From: Prolixibacteraceae bacterium
GTDB lineage: Bacteria; Bacteroidota; Bacteroidia; Bacteroidales; Prolixibacteraceae
Assembly (NCBI GenBank): GCA_023229575.1
Contig: JALNYZ010000026.1
Location: forward strand, 1-56,949
Direction: 5' to 3'
Length of the DNA: 56,949 nt
This document shows, one piece after another, positions 26,988-35,337 of the stretch (positions within the stretch are counted from its first letter, which is position 1; the number at the start of each line of letters is the position of its first letter). The translations under genes were made by a program, and so were the position numbers. The notes beneath the pieces were generated by a model. It searched no databases, was not told the DNA's origin, and worked only from the letters and a program-made list of their open reading frames with translations.

Positions 26988-28583
26988 TTACACAATCTTT
27001 TTATTAACGTGATCCCATTCAACGCGCCTTTTTTCGACATAGGATTTATGGGCCATCAGACAGGTTACCCCTTCTTCAAAAGCCCGCTCAATATTTGCAC
27101 TGGTTGTACCACCGTTTCGTATACAATCTATCCACTCTTTGATGTGCAAATAAGCAAGATCAACAGAACGTCCGTTAATGGTGGTATTTATTAAACCCCG
27201 TGAAGCATAATATTTCTGGGTAGCAGAGGTAATCGCATCAACCTTCCCTGAGTTTGGGTTAAACGAGGCCATGGGAGTTGAAGGATTGATCAATCCGGAT
27301 GCAATTTGTTTTTTATATCGCGTGGAGTCAGCGTCTGCGGTCAAAGTGATGGTGCTTCCCAGTTCCATGGTGGCATCATGGCCCATAAATACCCGGCCGC
27401 GACTTCGGCTGTTGGCAAGTGTGGCGCTATAAAGTAAAGTTAATTCCCTATCTGGATATTCAAAAGCGCACTGCAATACATCGGCCATATCCCTGTTATC
27501 TTTCCAATAATAGATTCCGCCGGAAGAGACCGCCGATTTCGGGATACCAATTCTTAAAAGCTGATTAATTGCGTCAAATTCATGGGTAAAAAGTTGCCCT
27601 ATCAGGCCAAGGTCGTAATCAAAGAATTTTGTCCAGTTATAGTAACGGTCCAGACTAAAAGGGACTTTTGGTGCATGGCCCAGCCATTGTGCCCAGTCAA
27701 TACTTTTTTCATCACCGGGTTTTGGATTACCCTTGCTGTCAAGATTTCTGATCCAGGCCCCTTCTGCAGAGTTTCGGTTGGTGGTTGTCTCAACCAGCGA
27801 GATCTTGCCAAGCAAATTTTTTCTAATGATTTCCTTTGCCTGTTCGAAGATCACACTTTGTGGAATTTGATGCCCTAATTGATAGGCTATTTTACTTTCC
27901 TTGATCGTATGATAGAGTTCAAATAATTGTTCTTCCGAATGGGCCACGGATTTTTCACAATAAACATGTTTGCCTGCCTTCGCTGCGGCTGTGGATATTG
28001 GGGCATGATGGTGATCAGGTGTGGCAATCATGACGGCATCGATATCTTTGTCATCAAGCATTTCCTGGTAAGAACGATACCGTTTAACCGGAAGATTGGC
28101 CGAAGTTCCACCACCCGGACGGATTGGGTTGCGGGCAGTTACCAATCCATTTTCGGCATGAAGGTCAAAAACATCACATATACCGGTAATTTCCGCATTT
28201 AAATTTTCCTGGGCCAGCCAGTCTTTTATCGAGCCATTTGCTTTCCGTCTTTTTTCGTCATCCGGATGCAAGTATCCTAAACCGTTTACAAGCGTAACTG
28301 CCCTGTTTCCATATCCGATAATGCCTATCCGGAGTAAATCTTTTTTATTTGATGAACTTTTAATGACTGTCGGTGACTGAATGTTCTCCAACCCTAATTC
28401 CTTGATAATCCTGTTACTCTTTTCCTGATCATAGGCCATTTTTCTGGATAACTCCAAACCAAATGCCCCTAAAACAGGCAAACCGGCCATTGCTTTTAAT
28501 ATCGTTCTTCGCTTTATTGTTGATTTTTGTGGCTCTTCATTTTGCATTTCAACCTTAGCCGGTTGTTCTTTCCCTTTTTCCAT
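26988..28583 (-). CDS. Exported Gfo/Idh/MocA oxidoreductase coupled to DoxX
   Basis: A 531-residue protein. I start it at 28583 (MEKGKEQ), 4 bases after the DoxX stop. The longer frame to 28649 would overlap DoxX by more than 60 bases. A twin-arginine-like signal KRRTILKAMAGLPVLGAF lies about 24 residues in, preceded by a charged stretch. Rossmann loop IGIIGYGNRA. The EKP motif is CEKS (proline replaced by serine). LFTHEFDAINQLL carries the active-site-type histidine. Longer than the usual 350-450 residues because of the N-terminal extension and insertions. Tight coupling to a membrane DoxX protein suggests a redox partnership (inference). Confidence 0.87.
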   Translation of the reverse strand: MEKGKEQPAKVEMQNEEPQKSTIKRRTILKAMAGLPVLGAFGLELSRKMAYDQEKSNRIIKELGLENIQSPTVIKSSSNKKDLLRIGIIGYGNRAVTLVNGLGYLHPDDEKRRKANGSIKDWLAQENLNAEITGICDVFDLHAENGLVTARNPIRPGGGTSANLPVKRYRSYQEMLDDKDIDAVMIATPDHHHAPISTAAAKAGKHVYCEKSVAHSEEQLFELYHTIKESKIAYQLGHQIPQSVIFEQAKEIIRKNLLGKISLVETTTNRNSAEGAWIRNLDSKGNPKPGDEKSIDWAQWLGHAPKVPFSLDRYYNWTKFFDYDLGLIGQLFTHEFDAINQLLRIGIPKSAVSSGGIYYWKDNRDMADVLQCAFEYPDRELTLLYSATLANSRSRGRVFMGHDATMELGSTITLTADADSTRYKKQIASGLINPSTPMASFNPNSGKVDAITSATQKYYASRGLINTTINGRSVDLAYLHIKEWIDCIRNGGTTSANIERAFEEGVTCLMAHKSYVEKRRVEWDHVNKKIV

Positions 28584-28587
28584 TGTC

Positions 28588-29091
28588 TTACTCCTCCATT
28601 TTATTATTGCGTTTAAGAAACCGGTTAACCAATAAATCCAGTCCGGCAAACAATCCTGACGGGAATGCGGCCAATAAAACCAAAGCCAGTGCTTCGATCA
28701 GTGTTTTACTCACGACCAGATAACTCCCTTCAGTCGGGGCAGAGTATTCCAATCCAATAAGCGGCGGATTGTTTAAATAGTAAGTGAAAAGCAGAATTGC
28801 ACCTGAAATTGCCGCAATCCTGGTGAAAAGTCCAAGGATTAATCCTAATCCGATTGCGATTAATCCCCAGGTATTCAAAAAGTCCACCGCCTGAAGCACA
28901 CCGGGATGAGAAATTATCCAATGGGAAAACCCTGAAAGAATCCATTTTGATTCCCTCAAAAATCCCAGGGATGACCAGTTGGAAGCCAACAATTTTGAGA
29001 ATCCCTCGAATAAAATATGCCAGCCTATTAACATTCTTAATGCAACCAAAACATATTTCTGTATTGGTGTATACATTTCATTTTCTTTCAT
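28588..29091 (-). CDS. DoxX-family inner-membrane protein
   Basis: A 167-residue protein with about four transmembrane helices. The first contains RMLIGWHILFEGFSKLLA, matching the DoxX signature, and later ones LIAIGLGLILGLFTRIAAI and ALALVLLAAFPSGLFAGLD. DoxX/DoxD proteins include the membrane subunit of thiosulfate:quinone oxidoreductase and other quinone-linked proteins. The start could also be Met6 (29076). The stop codon is four bases before the start of an exported Gfo/Idh/MocA gene, indicating translational coupling. A role in passing electrons from a periplasmic dehydrogenase to quinone is possible but unproven. Confidence 0.85.
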   Translation of the reverse strand: MKENEMYTPIQKYVLVALRMLIGWHILFEGFSKLLASNWSSLGFLRESKWILSGFSHWIISHPGVLQAVDFLNTWGLIAIGLGLILGLFTRIAAISGAILLFTYYLNNPPLIGLEYSAPTEGSYLVVSKTLIEALALVLLAAFPSGLFAGLDLLVNRFLKRNNKMEE

Positions 29092-29120
29092 GTTTAAATA
29101 TATTGTTGTCTTTAATGTTA

Positions 29121-29151
29121 CATTGTCAATTGTCCATTTTCAATTGTCAAC
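29121..29151. repeat. AT-rich CAATTGTC tandem/inverted repeat
   Basis: CATTGTCAATTGTCC followed by ATTTTCAATTGTCAA repeats the unit TCAATTGTC twice between the GH172 and DoxX genes. Such short satellites occur in many Bacteroidota intergenic regions. No function is evident. Confidence 0.5.
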
Positions 29152-29175
29152 TACTTTACTTTTGTATCCGGCTAT

Positions 29176-30369
29176 TCAATTTACTTCAAGCTGACGAACA
29201 GATTGCAATTTAGGAAATTTATTGTGAGGATCTGCCTGATACCAATAGCAGACCGATGAAATGTCAGATTTCTGTTGCAAATAGTTTTTACGTCCATTCT
29301 GTCTCCATCCCAGGTCCTGAATGGTAATTTTCAGCTCTTTTTCAAAACGGACCGGATCCAAAATGTGCCAGCGATAAAGTCCAAAACGTTGCATTACACC
29401 GTAATGGCCATCGCCCCTGATTACCTGATGCATGCCGGCATAAGGGGTGCAGAATTCCGTGTAGGCAGTTTGTTCAACACCTGCCGCATTTTTCTTTCTT
29501 GTATCGAAATTGTAAGAACCGCAGAAATAGTCTTCCGTACCTGTTCCGCAAATAGTTGGGAATTTGCTGTCTCCATCCATGAAAAACTTAATCTCGCCTT
29601 CGCCCCACCAGCCATTGTTATTGACTCCCCAGGCCATGTATACGCCCACAAACTGACCTTTACCCTTGATGTTATCGACAATGGTATAATCGGATGTGAT
29701 GTTTGGGTTTGTTCTCCTGAATTGGGCATGGAAATAAGCGGCATCGGCAGGAACATCCGTCAGTGTATAATCGACCTGATAATACAACAACATGGCATCG
29801 TACTCATTGATATTTTCCATGGTAATTTTACATTTTTTGCGAAAAGGCATGGTCCAATAGCAATTGAAGGCCCTTCCCGGGTTAACGCATACTGCCAATG
29901 AAGTTAGCTGGGCAAATTCGTTCCAACCCATCCCAAAAAAATCACCAACCGGACACTCAACCGAGGGTTCAGTTTCATCATCCCAATATATTCGGAGTAT
30001 GGAGGAGCGCCAACTCCCGGTTGGGGTCAGCCACATATGCTGGATTGCTCCCATTCCCTCAATTTCCGCCATGGTAAAGGTTTCTCCCGGCTTGATAATG
30101 ACATAAGGATTTACTTTCCAGCCCTGACCAAAGTCGCGGGCTGCATTGGCTGAATTGGCGGTGTTTGGTTTGTCCAGGTCTTCTATCCTGGCCATGCCGC
30201 CTTTCCCTTTTTCACCTGTAAAATTCTCCGGACTGATAGAGCGGGTTTTGGCATTCGACATACGATAAAGATTGCCCATGTTCATGTCAAGGCCATTAAA
30301 CTCTTTTTGGGAGAATGCGGTTGTAAAAATAAAGCATGTTAGCGCTAATGAAATCAATGTTGTTCTCAT
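29176..30369 (-). CDS. DUF2961 / GH172 family glycosidase, Sec-exported
   Basis: A 397-residue protein. I start it at 30369 (MRTTLISL) so that a clean signal peptide (to about residue 20, TTAFSQ) leads the protein; the longer frame adds unrelated residues. GH172 has a jelly-roll fold and acts on furanosides such as alpha-D-fructofuranose or D-arabinofuranose. Candidate catalytic glutamates are visible in WGEGEIKFF (Glu257/Glu259) and GTGTEDYF (Glu279), separated by about the distance seen in the family. Length is near normal. It follows an alpha/beta-hydrolase gene by 102 bases. A second, longer family member is at 38138-39856. Confidence 0.88.
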   Translation of the reverse strand: MRTTLISLALTCFIFTTAFSQKEFNGLDMNMGNLYRMSNAKTRSISPENFTGEKGKGGMARIEDLDKPNTANSANAARDFGQGWKVNPYVIIKPGETFTMAEIEGMGAIQHMWLTPTGSWRSSILRIYWDDETEPSVECPVGDFFGMGWNEFAQLTSLAVCVNPGRAFNCYWTMPFRKKCKITMENINEYDAMLLYYQVDYTLTDVPADAAYFHAQFRRTNPNITSDYTIVDNIKGKGQFVGVYMAWGVNNNGWWGEGEIKFFMDGDSKFPTICGTGTEDYFCGSYNFDTRKKNAAGVEQTAYTEFCTPYAGMHQVIRGDGHYGVMQRFGLYRWHILDPVRFEKELKITIQDLGWRQNGRKNYLQQKSDISSVCYWYQADPHNKFPKLQSVRQLEVN

Positions 30370-30471
30370 GTTTATAAAGTTTTGCTTTTTTATTTTGCAG
30401 AAATAGTCATTAAGATAAATGACCCTATTCAAGTAATTTTGTCCTGTTATATTTTTAATTTGATGGTGTGG

Positions 30472-31818
30472 CTACAGGTGCTTCTTAAACCATGCAAGGG
30501 CTTCAGCTTGTATATCAAGGTCGTAACAATGTTCCTTCTCGGGGGTAAAGCTCCGAAAGTGATCAGGTTTCCCAGCCCAGGCAAAGGCATCGGCAATTTG
30601 GCGAAAAGCCTCATTTTTTCCAAGAGGAGGGAAAAGAGGGTCTTTGGTCCCGGCTACTACCATACATGCCTTGGGCGCAGCCATAGAGATCAGGTCGGGT
30701 ATATCCAGATGGTCCCAGACCCCGGGCAGCATAGCAAAAGAGCCTACAGCCCCGGCAAGATTATAAGCTTGTTGCGAGTCTCCTGTTGTCATCCAGCCAA
30801 CAGTAACTGTTGCCTTAATTCGTGGTTCGAGTGCGGCAACCATGTTCGTTCTCCATCCTCCTCCGGAGAGGCCGGTGCATCCAATACGGTTCCCATCAAC
30901 CTCTTTTCTTGACAGCAAATAGTCGACACAACGACTGTCATCTCCATAGTTTACGCCGGCCCAGGTAGCGCCTGCCCAATTCAGCTCACGAACACCAAGA
31001 TAAAGCATTTCACGGGTAAGGCTATCATACTTTGCCAAGGTTGCATCATCGAGCTCTTTCGCGTTAAAAGACTCAGGTAAACCGTTGATACCCCTTGGGG
31101 AGCGCTGGCCGAAGTGAAACGCATCGATGGTGACAACGGCATATCCCTGTGAGGCATACCAATCGGCCAATGGTCTTCCGCTCGAATAAGTTGCACGGTG
31201 TTTGATGATGATTGGGTGCACAGGTTCGCCACAGATCCTGTCGGCGCCAAATAGCATCGGACCGCCCCATTCGTGCAGAACAACCAGGGCGGGGGCAGGA
31301 AGAGGTACATTTTTAGGTGTATAGAAGTATCCTGAGACACGGAACCATGGTGTTGTATTGAACTCTATTTTCTCACGAATGAACGAGTCTGTCTCTATCC
31401 GTTCCAATGTACTGGCATTCAGGTCCACCGGAGGAAGATCGCAGTGCAGGCCGCTCCTGAGGTGCTTTCGTGCCTGACTGGCCCACTCTTTGAAGCCTTT
31501 GCCCGGATTGCTCTTTTTCCATGTTTCAGCATTGAGATCAAGCGGGCGATACGACCGCATTTTTTGCATCGGTGCTTCCAAAGAGCCGTAATCAGAACGC
31601 GGCTTTACGCCGAGTAATGCCTCCGTCATTGGTACCACCGGCCGGGGAGTCACTTTTTGTTGGATTGATTCACTGCCCAGATCAAAAGCATCTGGTTTGA
31701 TCTGTTCACTGAACATGGCAGTTGAGGCATTCGCTTCAGAAGCTAACCCAATGACCCCTACTGCCAATCCGGCAGTTCCGGTTATGCTGTGCCATATAAA
31801 ATCCCTTCTTTTGGTCAT
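30472..31818 (-). CDS. Exported alpha/beta-hydrolase, acetylxylan-esterase-like
   Basis: A 448-residue protein with a twin-arginine-like start (MTKRRDFIWHSITGTAGL). The catalytic triad is visible: Ser318 in TGLSGGGW, Asp393 in AGTKDPLFP and His430 in PEKEHCYD. LVVLHEWGG near 180 fits the oxyanion strand. I prefer the start at 31818. Met at 31839 would overlap the upstream stop by 11 bases, and the longest frame to 31872 overlaps more. It probably removes an ester (acetyl or aryl) from the glycan. The gap to the PmoA-like gene is 10 bases. Confidence 0.82.
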   Translation of the reverse strand: MTKRRDFIWHSITGTAGLAVGVIGLASEANASTAMFSEQIKPDAFDLGSESIQQKVTPRPVVPMTEALLGVKPRSDYGSLEAPMQKMRSYRPLDLNAETWKKSNPGKGFKEWASQARKHLRSGLHCDLPPVDLNASTLERIETDSFIREKIEFNTTPWFRVSGYFYTPKNVPLPAPALVVLHEWGGPMLFGADRICGEPVHPIIIKHRATYSSGRPLADWYASQGYAVVTIDAFHFGQRSPRGINGLPESFNAKELDDATLAKYDSLTREMLYLGVRELNWAGATWAGVNYGDDSRCVDYLLSRKEVDGNRIGCTGLSGGGWRTNMVAALEPRIKATVTVGWMTTGDSQQAYNLAGAVGSFAMLPGVWDHLDIPDLISMAAPKACMVVAGTKDPLFPPLGKNEAFRQIADAFAWAGKPDHFRSFTPEKEHCYDLDIQAEALAWFKKHL

Positions 31819-31828
31819 ATTGATTGTA

Positions 31829-32893
31829 TTAATATTCATTTGCAAATTCGTCTGCCGAAATATTAATCTCATTATCAGTCAAATGAGTTCCTGAACTAAT
31901 AATTACCCTGTATCGGAATGTTGTTGATTTTCCGGCAGGTATGTAGAAATTCAGTTCTTCTTTCCCCTTTGTATAATCTTTTGCACCGAGGGGGTTCGCC
32001 GCAAAAAGCCCGTATCCTCTTGCCATCCAGAAGGTAGGATAGCTTTGGTTTTTAGGATGATCACAAATAACCAGTGAGATTTTTTCATCACCAATATTCC
32101 CATACAGATCCATCCATTTGGCACGGGTTCCCCATACATCTTCGCCGGTAATCCCTTCGCTGCTTCTGTAATTGCCCGTAACCCCAATGTTTGATAATGC
32201 TTTCTCTATTATAGGATTACCTTGTGAATCAACGAGATTAACATCATCTTTTGAAGGAAGTTCAAGTTGACGCGCTACACGAATGCCAAACATACCCTCC
32301 TTGGTATCATTCATTGTGATTGTACTGCCAGTGGCAATCAGCGTGGTAATACGGTCAATGATACGGGTTGATCCTTTTGCAATAAAATGATATTCGGTTC
32401 TTTCTGCCAGAAGTTCTTTGCCTGACGGATCAAGCCAACTCTCCCTGGTAACCATTATCCCTTCACCTTTCCCCCCGGATAATTTCTCAATCGACAGATG
32501 TTTAACCTCTCCGCCTTCAGGATTTTTTTTCCCGGAAACCCCGTTGCCCCAAAAATCATAACCATTGACTTTACCATAATTTAGCCACATTCCGACTTGA
32601 TGAATATGGTCGTTTCGTTCCCCCTCCCTTGAATTTAATGGAAATCCTCTTGTTATAATTGTACCGGCAGAGGTACATATTGGATACAGTATCGGTTTGA
32701 AGACATTTTCAAACCAGCAATAGGATGTAAAGAGTTTGCCATCAACCATTACATCAATTTTTTTTTCAGTCTCCTTAGTAATAAAAGCAATGTTTAATCC
32801 TTGCTTATTTCGAGTACTTTTTGTATTCTTCTTTCCATAAGAAACTGAAGAAAAAACTATTAACAATGAAACTGCTATCAATATAACTTTCAT
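31829..32893 (-). CDS. PmoA-like / DUF6807 exported protein
   Basis: A 354-residue protein. I start it at 32893 (MKVILIAVSLLIVFSSVSYG), a clear signal peptide; the 31 codons upstream look non-coding. The body has all-beta character with NDHIHQVGMWLNYGKVNGYDFWG, the DHxHxxG-type block of proteins annotated PmoA or DUF6807. Despite the name, these are not shown to be methane monooxygenase subunits; they are often found beside Gfo/Idh/MocA and DUF1080 genes in heterotrophs. It is the first gene after a 280-base gap and may head the unit with esterase, GH172, DoxX, Gfo and GH3. The reaction is unknown. Confidence 0.75.
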   Translation of the reverse strand: MKVILIAVSLLIVFSSVSYGKKNTKSTRNKQGLNIAFITKETEKKIDVMVDGKLFTSYCWFENVFKPILYPICTSAGTIITRGFPLNSREGERNDHIHQVGMWLNYGKVNGYDFWGNGVSGKKNPEGGEVKHLSIEKLSGGKGEGIMVTRESWLDPSGKELLAERTEYHFIAKGSTRIIDRITTLIATGSTITMNDTKEGMFGIRVARQLELPSKDDVNLVDSQGNPIIEKALSNIGVTGNYRSSEGITGEDVWGTRAKWMDLYGNIGDEKISLVICDHPKNQSYPTFWMARGYGLFAANPLGAKDYTKGKEELNFYIPAGKSTTFRYRVIISSGTHLTDNEINISADEFANEY

Positions 32894-33175
32894 GCATATA
32901 AAATTTATTTTTTTTGGTCGCATGGAATACCCATCCGCCAGCTGGTGGATTTGGTTGGTTTGAATATTTGCGAATGGGTATTTCATAAATTAATTACTCT
33001 GTCGTTGAAGTAATACGAATATCTGAATCAAGATACTCAATTGGTATGAAAATTTCTCAATGCTTCGGTATTGCTATATTACCTGCTCGTCATTAAGACG
33101 AGAAAGGAGGGTGGCACACATAGCGGGATTAATATTTTTATGTTCCGAAAAAATACAGAAAGCTTCGAAATACCA

Positions 33176-34222
33176 TTAATGGGATTGACCGGTACATCCT
33201 GTGAATACCACATTGGTCGCTTTTGGGTTGGTCCACCAACCCCATTTATTCCCCATAAAGTAATTTCCGCTGAAGAGAATATTGGAAACCGTGCCAACAA
33301 TGTTCTGAACCACAACTCCATTGTTAACGTTGTTCAGAAACTGTGAGTCGAAGACCTGAACGTTGGTAACAGTATTTCCTTCATTTGGTTCAATATCGAT
33401 ACCGGATTGAGGATCAGTGCCCTTGGAATTTTTGAATACAGAATTTTTTACTACCATTCCATCTACCGAGATGATGCCCAATGCTACACGGCGGTTATTA
33501 TCGGAGATTACGTTTTCAATTGAAATGTTTTTACAAGTTTGTGTTCCTGAATAACCTACATAAATTCCATCACCCCAACCATCCCTTACGGTAAGATCGC
33601 TGACTGAGACATTGCTGGATCCCAAAATCCCAATGCACATGCCCCACTCTCCCGTAGTCCCAAAATGGCCTGCACGTTCTCCCTGTATAGTTCCTCCAAC
33701 TATTTTGACATTACTTATATTTGTTAATTTAACAATATAATATCCGTTTTTATCGTTGGGTATAGCCTTAAGTACAGCGCCGCTCTCCAATTTCAGGGTC
33801 ATGTTGCTTTTGAGGTTAAGCGAAACCAACGCATCAATATAATGGGTCCCGGCAGGTATTGTCACGGTGCCGTTGTCGGGACACTGGTCGATAAGCGACT
33901 GGAGAGTTTTCGTGTCGTCGGAACTGAAATTCGCGGTAATATTTTTGTTCTCCTTAAGTGTGACTATTATAGGATTTTTGATACTCGTGGTATCTCCACC
34001 CCAGGATGTAAAAACATATCCGGGAGTTGGTACCGCAGTAAGTTGTACGATTGAGCCATCAGTATATAAATCCTGGCTTGGATTTCTTACTACGATTCCA
34101 TTGGCAGTTGTTAAATTTAAGGCATAAGTCTTTGAAGGGATATCATTTTTTTTACAACTAGCAAATGATACAACTGACACCGAAACAATAATTACTACAA
34201 GTTTTAGTTTCATTAAGCTCAT
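33176..34222 (-). CDS. Beta-helix lipoprotein with InlB-like repeat domain
   Basis: A 348-residue predicted lipoprotein (lipobox in VSFASCKK near residue 23). Residues about 35-95 match the bacterial InlB B-repeat type (PTPGYVFTSWGGD and LKENKNITANF). Residues about 105-345 are a right-handed beta-helix of the pectate-lyase superfold with stacked Asn/Val coils (NVKIVGGTIQGE, SNVSVSDLTVRDGWGDGIYV). The catalytic class (lyase, GH28-like hydrolase or epimerase) is not clear. Start could be 34222 or 34213. It is the last gene of the PL1/DUF4832/GH172 group and is 16 bases from the unknown Tat-type protein. Confidence 0.8.
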   Translation of the reverse strand: MSLMKLKLVVIIVSVSVVSFASCKKNDIPSKTYALNLTTANGIVVRNPSQDLYTDGSIVQLTAVPTPGYVFTSWGGDTTSIKNPIIVTLKENKNITANFSSDDTKTLQSLIDQCPDNGTVTIPAGTHYIDALVSLNLKSNMTLKLESGAVLKAIPNDKNGYYIVKLTNISNVKIVGGTIQGERAGHFGTTGEWGMCIGILGSSNVSVSDLTVRDGWGDGIYVGYSGTQTCKNISIENVISDNNRRVALGIISVDGMVVKNSVFKNSKGTDPQSGIDIEPNEGNTVTNVQVFDSQFLNNVNNGVVVQNIVGTVSNILFSGNYFMGNKWGWWTNPKATNVVFTGCTGQSH

Positions 34223-34238
34223 TTTACTTTAAATATAT

Positions 34239-35264
34239 TTAATGCTTAACTGTTTCGAATCCCAATTCCTTCTGGGTCTTACGCACTTCTACAAGTACAT
34301 CATCATCAGAGACATAAGATTTATATACGATACGCACACGCAATGAATACTCTTTATTCGGTTCATAATCTGAGTCGGGAATTGCCCATAGAAAATCCCA
34401 TGCAGGGCAATCTTTACCAGGGATTAGGCTTGCATTTCCACCGGTTGGGGAGCAGAAAAACCTTAGCCATTGGGGTTTGTCGAATATGAAAATCAAAACC
34501 ATATTTCCAAGGCGCCCGTAATAAAATGGTTCATCGAAGCGCACGTGGGCACGGTCCCAATGAAAAGGTCGTTTCTCACTTTTGTCCGGCCAAATTTCCA
34601 GCTTATCATCGGATAGGTAACTTGGGGCAATGCTGCTCCCTACTCCATGTTTGGGCGAAATATAAGTGATCCACTTGCCATTTGACAGGAAGTGCAGGGA
34701 TGACTCTTCAGGGCAGTTCATATAATTGCACCAGGAAACCTCCCGCCACTTGTAATTTGTTCTACGATGGTCGCGTGTATCAGTGAAGATTAACGTGTGA
34801 TCCACATAATATGGTGCCTTGATTTCATAAATTGCACGGGAAGACGGTGCTGATTGTCCATCACGTTGGAGCACCAGTTCACAGGAGGTGTCGCTAAGGG
34901 ATTTCAGAAATGGCGTTGCGCCTCTCTGTTCTCCTGGGAGCAAACCAGCAAAGGAGTTGCCAAACGCATTGAACAACCTATCCCTCGATGTGAGCGACCA
35001 TATCCCGCAATACTGTTTTCCGCCATGTCCATTACGCGATGCATCGCCAATGATCATCTGAATTTCGCCAGCCTGAAACAATTGGCAATGAGGTATGATA
35101 TTATTGTCAGCTCCTTGCCCGGATTGGCTACTATCCGTATCTTCAAGTTCCTTGTTTTGAGTATTTACTTTTTCCACTATTACAGCAGATGATGCTAGTC
35201 CTGCAGTAATAAAACCTACACCCAAGGTAGATTTCTTTATAAAATTTCTTCGGTTTGAATTCAT
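34239..35264 (-). CDS. Unrecognised exported protein, Tat-type signal
   Basis: A 341-residue protein I cannot assign. It begins MNSNRRNFIKKSTLGVGFIT, a good twin-arginine motif. The mature part is rich in aromatic residues and beta-strand pattern (FQAGEIQMIIGDASRNGHGG, YYVDHTLIFTDTRDHRR, SWCNYMNCPEESSLHFLSNG, KPQWLRFFCSPTGGNASLIP). Several His, Asp, Glu, Arg and Trp residues sit in short conserved-looking blocks, as in jelly-roll carbohydrate enzymes or aldose-epimerase-like folds. It lies between a PL1 pectate-lyase-like gene and a beta-helix gene, so a part in uronate glycan breakdown is plausible. No function is claimed. Confidence 0.8.
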   Translation of the reverse strand: MNSNRRNFIKKSTLGVGFITAGLASSAVIVEKVNTQNKELEDTDSSQSGQGADNNIIPHCQLFQAGEIQMIIGDASRNGHGGKQYCGIWSLTSRDRLFNAFGNSFAGLLPGEQRGATPFLKSLSDTSCELVLQRDGQSAPSSRAIYEIKAPYYVDHTLIFTDTRDHRRTNYKWREVSWCNYMNCPEESSLHFLSNGKWITYISPKHGVGSSIAPSYLSDDKLEIWPDKSEKRPFHWDRAHVRFDEPFYYGRLGNMVLIFIFDKPQWLRFFCSPTGGNASLIPGKDCPAWDFLWAIPDSDYEPNKEYSLRVRIVYKSYVSDDDVLVEVRKTQKELGFETVKH

Positions 35265-35337
35265 TTCTAATTAATTTAAGTTATTACAAACTTCAATCTT
35301 AATGTTTGATCGAGCCTTTATTTACATTGCACCAGTG

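Noticed and set aside
26960..27040. N-terminal extension of the GH3 gene
   Set aside because: It overlaps the upstream Gfo gene and would bury the lipoprotein signal. The start at 26959 is preferred.
28584..28649. N-terminal extension of the Gfo gene at 26988-28583
   Set aside because: It would overlap the DoxX gene by about 60 bases, while the start at 28583 gives a four-base gap and a normal signal.
31829..32893. Methane monooxygenase subunit
   Set aside because: The PmoA name is a family label. There are no membrane helices or companion subunits, and the context is sugar degradation.
32894..33175. Possible small gene in the gap before the PmoA-like gene
   Set aside because: Reading frames there are short and lack protein-like composition. 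Only a 6-base-pair hairpin (33086-33102) is visible, without a T-run.
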